A stretch of 64,000 nt of DNA from an uncultured Clostridia bacterium (GTDB taxonomy: Bacteria; Bacillota; Clostridia; Oscillospirales; Acutalibacteraceae), in assembly GCA_947630835.1 (NCBI GenBank), contig CANRIZ010000001.1:62001-126000 (forward strand), written 5' to 3'. A model generated the notes under the pieces. It had not been told where the DNA came from and searched no databases. It saw only the letters and a program-made list of their open reading frames with translations. Position 1 is the stretch's first letter. Every line of letters starts with the position of its first letter. This document shows, in pieces, positions 52,516 through 62,243 of this stretch. A program made the translations under genes and the position numbers.

Positions 52516-52543
52516 CTTTTCGGAACAAAAATGCACCGAAAAG
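52516..52543 (-). terminator. aroK terminator
   Basis: 8-bp stem CTTTTCGG/CCGAAAAG with a 12-base loop and TCTTATTTTTT on the minus strand. Confidence 0.75.
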
Positions 52544-52549
52544 CCTTTT

Positions 52550-53056
52550 TCAAAATTTTTCGTTTTTTAAAATTTCAAGTATTTTTTCGACCGAAGCTTC
52601 AACGCCTTCGCCGTCGGAAACCAAGGTGTAATCCGCATATTTACGGTAAAGCGGCAGACGCTTGCAATAAATATCGTCAATACCCTCGTTCTTTTTTGCG
52701 GCAATCCCTCTTGTTTTTATGTTTCTTATTCTTGCCTTTATAACCTGCGGCGAAACGTCCAAAAAAATTACCGTGGAATTCTTTTTAAGATGTTCCATCG
52801 CTTTTTGCCGCAATACCGCGCTTCCTCCCGTGGAAATAACGCTTTTTGAATACTCCCTCGAAAGTATTGCGCCGCACTCTTTATCGAGGAAATTTTCAAG
52901 CCCGTCGCTGTCTATAATATCCTGAAGCAGTCTGTTTTCACGCTGTTGGATAATCAAATCGGTATCGACAAAATCCATACCCAGGGTTTTTGCAAGAATA
53001 ACGCCTACCGTACTCTTGCCGCAGCCGGGCATACCTATCAAAGCTATGTTTTTCAT
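52550..53056 (-). CDS. aroK: Shikimate kinase
   Basis: 168 residues. The Walker A motif GMPGCGKSTVG at the N-terminus, FVDTD and STGGSAVLR for shikimate binding, and RLPLYRKYAD near the end fit the family (about 170 residues). Makes shikimate-3-phosphate in aromatic amino acid synthesis. Its ATG shares a base with the pfkA stop. Confidence 0.94.
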   Translation of the reverse strand: MKNIALIGMPGCGKSTVGVILAKTLGMDFVDTDLIIQQRENRLLQDIIDSDGLENFLDKECGAILSREYSKSVISTGGSAVLRQKAMEHLKKNSTVIFLDVSPQVIKARIRNIKTRGIAAKKNEGIDDIYCKRLPLYRKYADYTLVSDGEGVEASVEKILEILKNEKF

Positions 53057-54018
53057 CAGATTGAAATTTCATGCGCCAATCTGTAAAGCCCCTCGTCGAT
53101 ATGCTTGGTCATATTGAGAGCCTCGAAGATGTCGTAATCGACAATATCTTCCTTCCTTGTAGCCACAACACGGTTGCCTATGCCCTTTTCAAGCAGTTCA
53201 ACCGCTTTACAGCCCATAAGACTGCCCGTTACCCTGTCGCGAACCGTAGGAGAACCGCCCCTTTGAACATGACCGAGTATGGTAGCCCTGCTTTCGATGC
53301 CGGTTACCTCCTCGATTTTCTTTGCCATTTCGCTTACGCCGCCGATACCCTCGGCAACAATGATTATGAAATGCCTTTTGCCCGTCTTCTGGGTTCTTTT
53401 CATTCTCTCAATAACGTCACGCTCAAAGTCGAACTCGATTTCGGGAATGAGTATAGTGGTAGCGCCGCAGGCTATACCGGCATTGAGAGCAATATACCCG
53501 GCTCTCCTGCCCATAACCTCGACTACCGAACAGCGATCGTGCGACTCGGTAGTATCCCGAAGCCTGTCAACCATCTGCATAACGGTATTCATGGAGGTAT
53601 CAAAACCTATTGTGTAATCGCAGCAGGCTATATCGTTATCTATTGTGCCGGGTATGCCTACGCAGGGAATACCCCTTAAAGACAAATCCCTTGCGCCCCT
53701 GAAAGAGCCGTCGCCACCGATAACGACAACGCCCTCAAGGCCGACCTCCCTGCATACGTTAATTGCCTTCTGCATACCCTCCTCCGTTTTAAACTCGGGG
53801 CTTCTTGCAGAATAAAGTATAGTGCCGCCTCTGTTAATTATATTTGAAACGGAACGGAGATTCATCTCATACATATCCCCGTACATAAGCCCGTTATAGC
53901 CTCGTCTTATACCCATAACCCGCATTCCTTTTTCACAGCCGGAACGCACTACGGCCCTAACCGCCGCATTCATACCCGGTGCGTCGCCGCCGCTTGTCAA
54001 AACGCCGATTGTTCTCAT
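53056..54018 (-). CDS. pfkA: 6-phosphofructokinase (ATP-dependent)
   Basis: 320 residues from the ATG at 54016-54018 after GAGGTGATAAGA. GVLTSGGDAPGMNAAVRAVV, the PGTIDNDIACCDYTIGFDTS active site, and MGRRAGYIALNAG are characteristic of bacterial PfkA. Commits fructose-6-phosphate to glycolysis. The dnaE-pfkA order is common in Clostridia, though a promoter separates them here. Confidence 0.97.
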   Translation of the reverse strand: MRTIGVLTSGGDAPGMNAAVRAVVRSGCEKGMRVMGIRRGYNGLMYGDMYEMNLRSVSNIINRGGTILYSARSPEFKTEEGMQKAINVCREVGLEGVVVIGGDGSFRGARDLSLRGIPCVGIPGTIDNDIACCDYTIGFDTSMNTVMQMVDRLRDTTESHDRCSVVEVMGRRAGYIALNAGIACGATTILIPEIEFDFERDVIERMKRTQKTGKRHFIIIVAEGIGGVSEMAKKIEEVTGIESRATILGHVQRGGSPTVRDRVTGSLMGCKAVELLEKGIGNRVVATRKEDIVDYDIFEALNMTKHIDEGLYRLAHEISI

Positions 54019-54062
54019 TCTTATCACCTCAAATTTTTGCTGCGCAGAATTTTTGTACATAT

Positions 54063-54090
54063 ATAATACACTAAAAGAAAAAATAGTCAA
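54063..54090 (-). promoter_or_regulatory. Promoter for pfkA-aroK
   Basis: TTGACT (54090-54085), 16-bp spacer, TATTAT (54068-54063) on the minus strand. Confidence 0.7.
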
Positions 54091-54120
54091 GTAAAATCAA
54101 ACTTTTTTCTTTAATATATA

Positions 54121-57100
54121 TTACCGCAGCGCCGTGTTTTCTTCGCCGATTATCTCTTTGATTTTGCCTACGGCTTCGCTTGTATAGCTTGTTTTAAAGT
54201 CCGTAAGCACATATTTTTTTACGTCGGAAAAGAAGAAATAAACGGGAACGTTTCCGTTTTCGCCTTTTAAAATAAGCTTGCACTGCTCGACCGCGGCGTC
54301 GTTGACGGACAAAAACCTTAAAAACACGCCGCTCTTTTTTGTTTTCTTTGAAACCTTGGGACATTCGCCGAAGGAATCCGCCACTATCTTGGGATCCTCA
54401 TCCTCTTTAAGCGAAAGCCTGCCGTTTACAAGCAACACCTTGCCCGTTTCGAGTATTTGCTTTGAAACCTCGTATATCTTCGGAAAAACCAATATTTCCA
54501 TACCCGAGCTTACGTCCTCTATGCCGACAAAAGCCATGGTTTCGTCTTTTTTTGTGATTTTCTTTTTGACGTACGTAATTATTCCGAGTATTTTCACATG
54601 CGTTCCGTCATTGTAAACGCTTGTTTCATCGTTTTGCGATTCAAGCAAATTCACAATTTTTGCCGCCCCTACGCTTTGCGCCGTTTTTTCATACTGCGCC
54701 ATGGGATGGCCGGAAATATACAGCCCCGTCGTTTCCTTTTCAAGGGAAAGCTTTTCAAGCAGAGGAAATTCGTCGGTGTGTTCGATTTCGGGTTCGTCGG
54801 ACTGTACGCCGCTGATTCCGCCCAAATCGAAAAGTCCTATCTGACCTTCTATATTTTTTCGCTTTTTATTTTCGAGATACGCTATAAACGAATTTAAATT
54901 CATCAGCATTTCCCGACGGTTAAGACCGAAGCTGTCAAAAGCGCCGCTCTTGATTAAATTCTCAACCGCTCTTTTGCTGAACTCCTTTGTATAAGTTCTT
55001 TTAAGAAAATTATAAAAGGAAGTATATTTTCCGTTTAAACAGCGTTCTCTGTAAATTGCGTCTATAAAATTAGCGCCGAGTGATTTAACCGCAAGCAAGC
55101 CGAATCTTATTTTACCCGACTGGGTTGTAAATTCCGCCCGTGAATAGTTAATCTCGGGCTTCAGCACCTCTATGCCCAAAGCGGTACATTCCGAAATATA
55201 AAGCGAAACCTTGTTTATATCGTCTATAACGCTTGTCAAAAGCGCCGCCATAAACTCTGCGGGATAGTGACGTTTAAGATAAGCGGTTCTGTACGCAATC
55301 AAGGCGTAAGCCGCGGAATGCGACTTATTAAAGGCATACGAAGCAAAGGAGGTCATATCGTCAAAAATACTGTTTGCGGTTTTTTCGTCGATATTGTTAT
55401 TCTTACAGCCCTCGACAAAGGCAGCGCGTTCCTTTTCCATAACGTCGTGCTTTTTCTTTGACATAGCGCGGCGAACTATATCCGCCCTGCCGAAAGAATA
55501 ACCGGCAAGCGAACGAAAAATCTGCATTACCTGTTCCTGATAAACCATACAGCCGTTTGTAACGTCCAAAATCGGGCGCAAGGCTTCGGTCTTGTAATGA
55601 ATAAGCCCGGGATTGTGGCGGTTATTTATATAAGCGTCTATGGAGTCCATAGGTCCGGGACGGTAAAGCGAAATAACCGCAATAATATCCTCCAGGCTCT
55701 CGGGTTTTAAGCGAATAAGCACGCTGCGAAGTCCCGCAGACTCGCATTGGAACACGCCGTAGGTCTGTCCGTTTCTGAAAAGCTCGTAGGTTTCGGCGTC
55801 GTCAAGCGGTATTTTCTCAATATCGAAATCGGCGTCCTTTTCCCTGACCGCCTTAACGCAATCGTCTATTACCGTTAATGTGCGAAGCCCGAGGAAGTCC
55901 ATTTTCAAAAGCCCGAGTTCTTCAATCGTCGTCATAGTGTACTGGGTGACTACAGACTCGTCGTTTCTCGCAAGGGGCACGTATTCGTCAACCGGTTTGT
56001 CCGTAATAACAATGCCCGCCGCATGCGTGGAAGCGTGCCTCGGCATACCCTCGACCGCCCGCGCCAAGTCGATAAGCTCCCTGATTTTTTCGTCGCTTTC
56101 ATACATTTTTCTGAAATCGGCGTCTCTTTTTAAAACCTTGTCAATGGTAATATCAAATTCGCGGGGTATCTGCTTTGCGACAACGTCAACCGTACTGTAC
56201 GCAAGCCCCAAAACCCTGCCGACGTCCCTTATCGAAGCCCTTGCCGCCATTGTTCCGAAAGTGACTATCTGAGCGACATGATCGGCCCCGTATTTTTTGA
56301 TAACGTAATCTATAACCTCTTCGCGCCGTACATAGCAGAAATCGACGTCGATATCGGGCATACTTATCCTTTCGGGGTTTAAAAAGCGCTCAAAAAGCAA
56401 ATTGTATTTCATCGGGTCTATGCCGGTTATACCTATGCAGTATGCCGCAAGGCTCCCCGCTCCCGAGCCTCTGCCGGGCCCTACGGGAATACCGTTTTTC
56501 TTTGCAAAATTTATAAAATCCGCAACTATCAGAAAATAATCGACATATCCCATATTGTCGATTACCGAAAGCTCGTAATTTAAGCGCTCGACATATTCTT
56601 TTTTGCAATTTTCGCCGAAAATTTTGTATAGTCCGTCAAAGCACTTTTCCTTAAAATACTGAAAATGATTTTGATTGTTTTCAACCTCGTAATGCGGCAG
56701 CTTGGTCTTGTGAAATTCAAATTCCAAATTGCACATATCCGCAATTTTGGCGGTATTTTCAACCGCTTCGGGGCAATCGGGAAAAAGCTCCGACATTTCG
56801 GACTCGTTTTTTAAATAAAAATCGTCCGTGCCGAATTCCATACCCGTATCCTCGTCTATGGTATGGTTGGTTTGTATGCAAACGAGAACCTTTTGTATTT
56901 TTGCGTCCTCTTTTTTTACATAATGCACGTCGTTAGTAGCCGCAAGAGGTATGCCCGTTTCTTCGGAAAGAAGCTTAAGCTTAGGTAAAATTTCAAGCTG
57001 TTGTTTTATATGATGGTTTTGAACCTCAAGGTAAAAATTACCCTGTCCGAAGACGGAATTATACCAAAGAGCCGTCTTTTTTGCGCCCTCGTAATCGTTT

Positions 57101-57543
57101 GCGGACAGCTTCCTCGGAATTTCGCCCGCAAGACAGCCCGAAAGAGCGATAAGCCCCTCGCTGTGCTTTTCCAAAAGCTCCTTATCCACCCTCGGCTTTG
57201 AATAAAAGCCGGTAGTCCAGGATTCGGAAACCATTTTTATAAGGTTTTTGTAGCCCGTCTCGTTTTTGCAGAGCAAAACCAGATGATACCTTTCGTTATC
57301 AACGGAATGTACTTTATCAAATCGGCTTCTGACGGCGACGTACACCTCGCAGCCGATAATGGGTTTTATGCCGTTTTTTTTTGCCTCTTTGTAAAAATTC
57401 ACCGCGCCGAACATATTGCCGTGGTCGGTTATGGCAACGGCGGTCTGTCCGTTCTTTTTGGCGGCGTCAAACAACTGCTCGAAACGGCATGCGCCGTCAA
57501 GCAGACTGTATTGAGTATGCAGATGTAAATGGACAAATGGCAT
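54121..57543 (-). CDS. dnaE: DNA polymerase III alpha subunit
   Basis: 1140 residues. An N-terminal PHP domain (HLHTQYSLLDGACRFEQL), catalytic Asp cluster in MPDIDVDFCYVRREEVIDYV, the family C motif GRGSGAGSLAAYCIGIT, helix-hairpin-helix region, and a C-terminal OB fold with VKILGIITYVKKKI. It lacks the 3'-5' exonuclease domain that marks PolC, so it is the DnaE-type replicative or lagging-strand polymerase. It follows lysA by 18 bases. Confidence 0.97.
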   Translation of the reverse strand: MPFVHLHLHTQYSLLDGACRFEQLFDAAKKNGQTAVAITDHGNMFGAVNFYKEAKKNGIKPIIGCEVYVAVRSRFDKVHSVDNERYHLVLLCKNETGYKNLIKMVSESWTTGFYSKPRVDKELLEKHSEGLIALSGCLAGEIPRKLSANDYEGAKKTALWYNSVFGQGNFYLEVQNHHIKQQLEILPKLKLLSEETGIPLAATNDVHYVKKEDAKIQKVLVCIQTNHTIDEDTGMEFGTDDFYLKNESEMSELFPDCPEAVENTAKIADMCNLEFEFHKTKLPHYEVENNQNHFQYFKEKCFDGLYKIFGENCKKEYVERLNYELSVIDNMGYVDYFLIVADFINFAKKNGIPVGPGRGSGAGSLAAYCIGITGIDPMKYNLLFERFLNPERISMPDIDVDFCYVRREEVIDYVIKKYGADHVAQIVTFGTMAARASIRDVGRVLGLAYSTVDVVAKQIPREFDITIDKVLKRDADFRKMYESDEKIRELIDLARAVEGMPRHASTHAAGIVITDKPVDEYVPLARNDESVVTQYTMTTIEELGLLKMDFLGLRTLTVIDDCVKAVREKDADFDIEKIPLDDAETYELFRNGQTYGVFQCESAGLRSVLIRLKPESLEDIIAVISLYRPGPMDSIDAYINNRHNPGLIHYKTEALRPILDVTNGCMVYQEQVMQIFRSLAGYSFGRADIVRRAMSKKKHDVMEKERAAFVEGCKNNNIDEKTANSIFDDMTSFASYAFNKSHSAAYALIAYRTAYLKRHYPAEFMAALLTSVIDDINKVSLYISECTALGIEVLKPEINYSRAEFTTQSGKIRFGLLAVKSLGANFIDAIYRERCLNGKYTSFYNFLKRTYTKEFSKRAVENLIKSGAFDSFGLNRREMLMNLNSFIAYLENKKRKNIEGQIGLFDLGGISGVQSDEPEIEHTDEFPLLEKLSLEKETTGLYISGHPMAQYEKTAQSVGAAKIVNLLESQNDETSVYNDGTHVKILGIITYVKKKITKKDETMAFVGIEDVSSGMEILVFPKIYEVSKQILETGKVLLVNGRLSLKEDEDPKIVADSFGECPKVSKKTKKSGVFLRFLSVNDAAVEQCKLILKGENGNVPVYFFFSDVKKYVLTDFKTSYTSEAVGKIKEIIGEENTALR

Positions 57544-57561
57544 ATCGTTACCCTCTTGTAA

Positions 57562-58833
57562 TTACTCTGTTACCTTTTTGTAAAAATCGAAGCAGTCGAA
57601 CGTTGCGAAATAATCCTTCGGCGTTTCGGCCCTTCTGATAAGCTCGAAGCTTCCGTCCGTTTTGAGCAGTATTTCGGCGGATTTGAGCTTGCCGTTATAA
57701 TTGTAACCCATGGCAAAGCCGTGAGCGCCCGTATCGTGAATATACAGTAAATCGCCCATTTCAATCTCGGGTAAAACTCTGTCAATTGCAAATTTATCGT
57801 TGTTTTCGCAAAGGGAACCGGTAATATCGTACATTTTTACGCACTCCGCCTTTTCCTTGCCCAAAACCGTTATATGGTGGTAAGCTCCGTACATTGCCGG
57901 GCGCATAAGGTTTACAGCGCAGGCGTCAACGCCTATATACTGCTTATGGGTATCCTTTCTGTTTATCGCCCTCGTAACAAGCGCCCCGTAAGGTCCGGTC
58001 ATATATCTGCCGAGCTCCGTGTATATTGCAACGTCGCCCATACCGTTTGCGCCGAGGACCTCGTCGTATACCTTTTTAACGCCCTGAGCGATTTTGAAAA
58101 TATCGTTTTGCGTCTGGTCGGGACGGTACGGAATACCTATGCCGCCCGAAAGATTGATAAATTTAATATCCGCTCCCGTCTCTTTTTTCAGCTTAACCGC
58201 AACCTCAAAAAGAGTTTTCGCAAGAGTGGGATAATACTCGTTTGTGACGGTGTTGCTCGCCAAAAACGCGTGTATGCCGAACTGTTTTACACCCTTTGAT
58301 TTAAGTATTTTAAAGGCTTCAAAAAGCTGAGGTGTGGTCATACCGTATTTTGCGTCGCCGGGGTTGTCCATAATGCTGTTGGCAATTTTAAAAAATCCGC
58401 CCGGATTGTAACGGCAGGAAAGCTTTTCGGGCAGCTTACCGAGCGTTTTTTCAAGTATATCTATATGGGTTATATCGTCAAGATTTATTATTGCGCCCAA
58501 ATCGTCGGCATATTTAAATTCGGCGGGAGGAGTGTCGTTTGAAGAAAACATAATATAATCCCCCTTTGCGCCTATGGCTTTTGAAAGCATAAGCTCCGTC
58601 AGGGACGAACAGTCGCAGCCGCAGCCGTATTCACGCAGTATATTTATAAGAAACGGATTGGGGGTGGCCTTTACCGCAAAATATTCTCTGAAGCCCTTGT
58701 TCCACGAAAACGCCTTATAAAGGTTTTCACAGTTTTGACGTATGCCCTTTTCATCGTAAATATGGAAAGGGGTAGGATAAACGCCTGCAATTTCCTCCGC
58801 TTTTTCTTTTGTTACAAAAGGTATTTTTTCCAT
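57562..58833 (-). CDS. lysA: Diaminopimelate decarboxylase
   Basis: 423 residues of the alanine racemase-fold PLP decarboxylase family. YFAVKATPNP holds the cofactor Lys, NLSGGIGIPYRP the Gly-rich phosphate site and ACAVNLMRPAMYGAYH the substrate site. It decarboxylates meso-diaminopimelate to lysine. The variant is a little longer than E. coli LysA. A related ornithine/carboxynorspermidine decarboxylase is a less likely alternative. Its position between engB and dnaE is unrelated to its pathway. Confidence 0.9.
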   Translation of the reverse strand: MEKIPFVTKEKAEEIAGVYPTPFHIYDEKGIRQNCENLYKAFSWNKGFREYFAVKATPNPFLINILREYGCGCDCSSLTELMLSKAIGAKGDYIMFSSNDTPPAEFKYADDLGAIINLDDITHIDILEKTLGKLPEKLSCRYNPGGFFKIANSIMDNPGDAKYGMTTPQLFEAFKILKSKGVKQFGIHAFLASNTVTNEYYPTLAKTLFEVAVKLKKETGADIKFINLSGGIGIPYRPDQTQNDIFKIAQGVKKVYDEVLGANGMGDVAIYTELGRYMTGPYGALVTRAINRKDTHKQYIGVDACAVNLMRPAMYGAYHHITVLGKEKAECVKMYDITGSLCENNDKFAIDRVLPEIEMGDLLYIHDTGAHGFAMGYNYNGKLKSAEILLKTDGSFELIRRAETPKDYFATFDCFDFYKKVTE

Positions 58834-59424
58834 TTATTTTGCCTCCAAACGAGATTGTATTACAGCCTTGATTTTGTCAACGTTTTCTCCCGTTTGGGAA
58901 GAAAACGGGATTATATTTTCGGCGTTTACAAAATTCAGTTCTTCCCTTGACTTTTCAAGCCTCTGCTTATATTCGCCGCGATTAAGTTTATCGCTTTTGG
59001 TCATTACGACTATATAATCTATCCCGGCGTTTTTGAGAAAATCCATCATCATAAGGTCGTCCTCGGTGGCGGGGCGGCGCATATCGACAAGCTGAACCGC
59101 AAGCTTAATATTGCGCCCGGAGTTAAAATAGCGCTCCATCATTTGAGCCCAGCGTATCTTCTCGCTTTTGGCAACCTTCGCGTAGCCGTAGCCCGGTAAA
59201 TCGACTATTTTGGCGTCGCTGTCGACGTCGTAAAAATTAATAGTTACGGTTTTGCCGGGAACGGAGCTTACCCTGGCAAGATTTTTTCTGCCGAATATTT
59301 TATTTATAAGCGAAGATTTGCCGACGTTTGAACGTCCGGAAAAAACTATTTCGGGCATACCGGACGCGGGAAGCTGCTCGAACGTTCCGTATGCTTTTTC
59401 AAACCGGGCATTTGAAAAGTCCAT
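58834..59424 (-). CDS. engB: Ribosome biogenesis GTPase YsxC/EngB
   Basis: 196 residues. G1 GRSNVGKSSLINKI, G3 DLPGYG, G4 TKSD and a C-terminal switch region fit EngB, which helps 50S subunit assembly. It follows lon by 24 bases, the same order as lonA-ysxC in Bacillus. Confidence 0.96.
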   Translation of the reverse strand: MDFSNARFEKAYGTFEQLPASGMPEIVFSGRSNVGKSSLINKIFGRKNLARVSSVPGKTVTINFYDVDSDAKIVDLPGYGYAKVAKSEKIRWAQMMERYFNSGRNIKLAVQLVDMRRPATEDDLMMMDFLKNAGIDYIVVMTKSDKLNRGEYKQRLEKSREELNFVNAENIIPFSSQTGENVDKIKAVIQSRLEAK

Positions 59425-59448
59425 AAAAATCCACCTTACGAATATTTT

Positions 59449-61863
59449 TTAATTTGCGCTCCACGCTTCCGACATATGTTTATTGTCGGCGGCAACGGGT
59501 ATTTTAATTTTCCCTGTACTGTTTTCGGGTAAATTTAAGGCAAGCCTCAAAACCTCTTTGACGTCGGAAACGGGTATAAAATTCAACGAATCCGTAACCG
59601 CCTTGTCGAAGGTTTTAATATCGGCGGAATTTTCCTCGGGAATAATAACGGTTTTAATTCCCGATTTATACGCCGCCATGGATTTTTCCTTAAGCCCGCC
59701 TATGGCAAGCACCCTGCCGGTAAGAGTTACCTCGCCCGTCATAGCGACGTCCGCCTTAACGCTTATACCAGACAGAGCCGAAACGAGAGCCGTGGTTATG
59801 CCTATTCCTGCGGAGGGACCGTCCTTTGGCACGGCGCCCTCGGGAAAATGCAGGTGCAAATCCTTGGTTTTGTAAAAGTCCGTTTCTATGGAATACTCGC
59901 TTGCAATGCTTCTGATAAAGCTGTATGCGGTTTTTGCGGACTCCTTCATAACGTCGCCCAAAGAGCCGGTAAGCTCAAGCTTGCCGCTGCCCTCGACGCT
60001 CAGAGCCTCGATTTGCAAAATCTCGCCGCCCGCGGAAGTCCAGGCAAGGCCGTTTACTACGCCTACGCTGTCGATTTTTTTCAGCTCGTCGGATTTGAAT
60101 TTTCTCGGCCCCAAAAGCTGCTCTATATCGGACTGTCTAACCGTAATTTTGCCCTCGAAGCCGTCTGCGAACCTGACGGCGCATTTGCGTATTACCTTCG
60201 CTAAGGTTCTTTCAAGTATTCTTACGCCCGCCTCTTTTGTATATCCGTCGATTATAAGCTTCAAAGCGTCGTCGCGGATTTTAAGCTGCGACGCTTTAAG
60301 CCCGTATTCCTTAATCTGTTTCGGAATAAGGTGCTTTTTGGCTATATTGAATTTTTCGTCAAAGGTATAGCTGAATAATTCTATTATTTCCATTCTGTCG
60401 CGCAAAGGCGCAGGAATATTTCCCAAATCGTTTGCCGTTGTAACAAACAACACCTTGCTTAAATCAAACGGAATGTCAATGTAATGGTCCCTGAAAGAAT
60501 TGTTCTGCTCGGGGTCGAGCGCTTCAAGCAGAGCCGAGGAAGGGTCGCCCTTGTAATCGCTTGAAAGCTTGTCCACCTCGTCGAGCAGGATAAGCGGATT
60601 TGCGCTTTTCGCCCTTTTAAGCGCGTCGATAATATTGCCGGGCATTGCGCCTATATAGGTTTTTCTGTGACCTCTGATTTCCGCTTCGTCCCTTACTCCG
60701 CCCAAGGAAATACGGACGTATTTTCTGCCCATGGCGCGGGCAAGCGACCTTGCGACGGACGTTTTGCCGACTCCGGGAGGTCCAGCAAGGCAGATTATCT
60801 GACCCTTAATATCGGGCGCAAGCTTACGCACGGCAAGCATCTCGATAATTCTTTCCTTTACCTCTTTAAGCCCGTAATGGTCTTTTTCGAGTATGGCGGA
60901 GGCTTTTTTGATATTGATGTTTTCCTTTGTGTATTTGTTCCACGGCAGGGCGAGAACCTCGTCGAGATAATTTCTTATAACCGAGCTCTCCGGGCTTGAC
61001 GACTGCATTTTCATAAGCCTGTCGCACTCGGTTAAAAGCTTTTCCTCGTCCTCCTTGGCAAAGCCGATTTTTAAAATCATTTTGCGGTACTTTTCCGCTT
61101 CGGCGTCCGGAGAATCGCCGTCGTTTAATTCCGTGGAAATGGCTTTTAGCTGTTCTCTTAAATAGTACTCTCTCTGATTATCGTCTATCTGGTCCTGCAC
61201 CTTGTCGTTAAGCTCAGCCTCCATGGCAAGCACGTTTGCCTCTTTTGCCAATATAACGCAGAGCTTTTCCGTTCTTTTCATACAATTAAGCTCTTCAAGC
61301 ACGGTCTGCTTTAAGCTGTATTCGATAGGAATGTTCGCCGTTATGTAATCGGAAAGCTCGCCCGGGTCGTTGAGGGAAGCCACGCTAAGGGCAATGTCGG
61401 GCGCTATTTTGGGCGCAAAGCGGCAGTAATCCTCAAAAAGACTTTTTACGCTCCTGACAGCCGCCTCCGCCTTTAAAGACTCCGAGGGCTTGGGCATAAT
61501 TTCGCCCGTCTGCGCCGCAGTTGCGGTGAAAAAGGGATTAACTCCGGTTATGCCGCAAAGCCTTGCCCTGTACTTACCCTCTACCACAACCCTCAGGCTG
61601 TCGCCGGAGGGCATTCTGACAATTTGCTTAATTTCGCAAACGGTGCCTATATCGTAAAGCGTTTTTGTATTGATTACTTCCTCCTGTATATCCCTCTGCG
61701 CTACAAGAAATACGCTTTTCTTTGAAACCATAGCCGCCTTGACTGCGGCAACGGATTTTTGCCTGCTTACGTCAAAGTGGACGGTAGCCCCGGGGAAAAC
61801 CACAAGCCCCCTCAATGCAACCATAGGTACGGCGATAATATCGCTGTTATTAAAGAATTCCAT
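59449..61863 (-). CDS. lon: ATP-dependent protease Lon
   Basis: 804 residues from the ATG at 61861-61863 after AGGAGTTGATAT. N-terminal substrate domain (VPMVALRGLVVFPGATVHFD), AAA+ module with GPPGVGKTSVARSLARAMG, and the Ser-Lys protease with PKDGPSAGIGIT (Ser) and the Lys in LKEKSMAAYKSG. Degrades misfolded and regulatory proteins. First gene of the lon-engB-lysA-dnaE run. Confidence 0.97.
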   Translation of the reverse strand: MEFFNNSDIIAVPMVALRGLVVFPGATVHFDVSRQKSVAAVKAAMVSKKSVFLVAQRDIQEEVINTKTLYDIGTVCEIKQIVRMPSGDSLRVVVEGKYRARLCGITGVNPFFTATAAQTGEIMPKPSESLKAEAAVRSVKSLFEDYCRFAPKIAPDIALSVASLNDPGELSDYITANIPIEYSLKQTVLEELNCMKRTEKLCVILAKEANVLAMEAELNDKVQDQIDDNQREYYLREQLKAISTELNDGDSPDAEAEKYRKMILKIGFAKEDEEKLLTECDRLMKMQSSSPESSVIRNYLDEVLALPWNKYTKENINIKKASAILEKDHYGLKEVKERIIEMLAVRKLAPDIKGQIICLAGPPGVGKTSVARSLARAMGRKYVRISLGGVRDEAEIRGHRKTYIGAMPGNIIDALKRAKSANPLILLDEVDKLSSDYKGDPSSALLEALDPEQNNSFRDHYIDIPFDLSKVLFVTTANDLGNIPAPLRDRMEIIELFSYTFDEKFNIAKKHLIPKQIKEYGLKASQLKIRDDALKLIIDGYTKEAGVRILERTLAKVIRKCAVRFADGFEGKITVRQSDIEQLLGPRKFKSDELKKIDSVGVVNGLAWTSAGGEILQIEALSVEGSGKLELTGSLGDVMKESAKTAYSFIRSIASEYSIETDFYKTKDLHLHFPEGAVPKDGPSAGIGITTALVSALSGISVKADVAMTGEVTLTGRVLAIGGLKEKSMAAYKSGIKTVIIPEENSADIKTFDKAVTDSLNFIPVSDVKEVLRLALNLPENSTGKIKIPVAADNKHMSEAWSAN

Positions 61864-61924
61864 ATATATCAACTCCTTATATCTTAAAATCAACAGATAA
61901 TAACATAAATCGGTTTGAACATAA

Positions 61925-61953
61925 ATTATATAATAATATTCGACTTACTGCAA
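61925..61953 (-). promoter_or_regulatory. lon promoter
   Basis: TTGCAG (61953-61948), 17-bp spacer, TATAAT (61930-61925). No CIRCE or CtsR-type heat-shock operator is evident. The rest of the 380-base divergent region holds AT-rich sequence only. Confidence 0.75.
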
Positions 61954-62188
61954 TACATTTTTCACATTTTAAATTCAATTTCAGTATTTTACTTAATATA
62001 AACGCCCGTTTGAATTAATAATATAATCAAAATTCACAATATATTTTTTAAGCTTGTTTTCATCTTGCAAATTAACGAATAATGTGCTACAATCGTACAG
62101 AATTTTATAATGGGATAGATTTGGATTTTCTTTTCAAACTGTTTTTTCCGCCCTCTTATTTCGACGAAATTTGACAGCTTTTCAAAAC

Positions 62189-62217
62189 TTGAAAACACCT
62201 TATTTCTATCTTAAAAT
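62189..62217 (+). promoter_or_regulatory. Promoter of the carboxyltransferase operon
   Basis: TTGAAA, 17-bp spacer, TAAAAT; followed by AGGAGG nine bases before the ATG. Confidence 0.7.
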
Positions 62218-62243
62218 ATATAATCTGTCAGGAGGATTGAAAT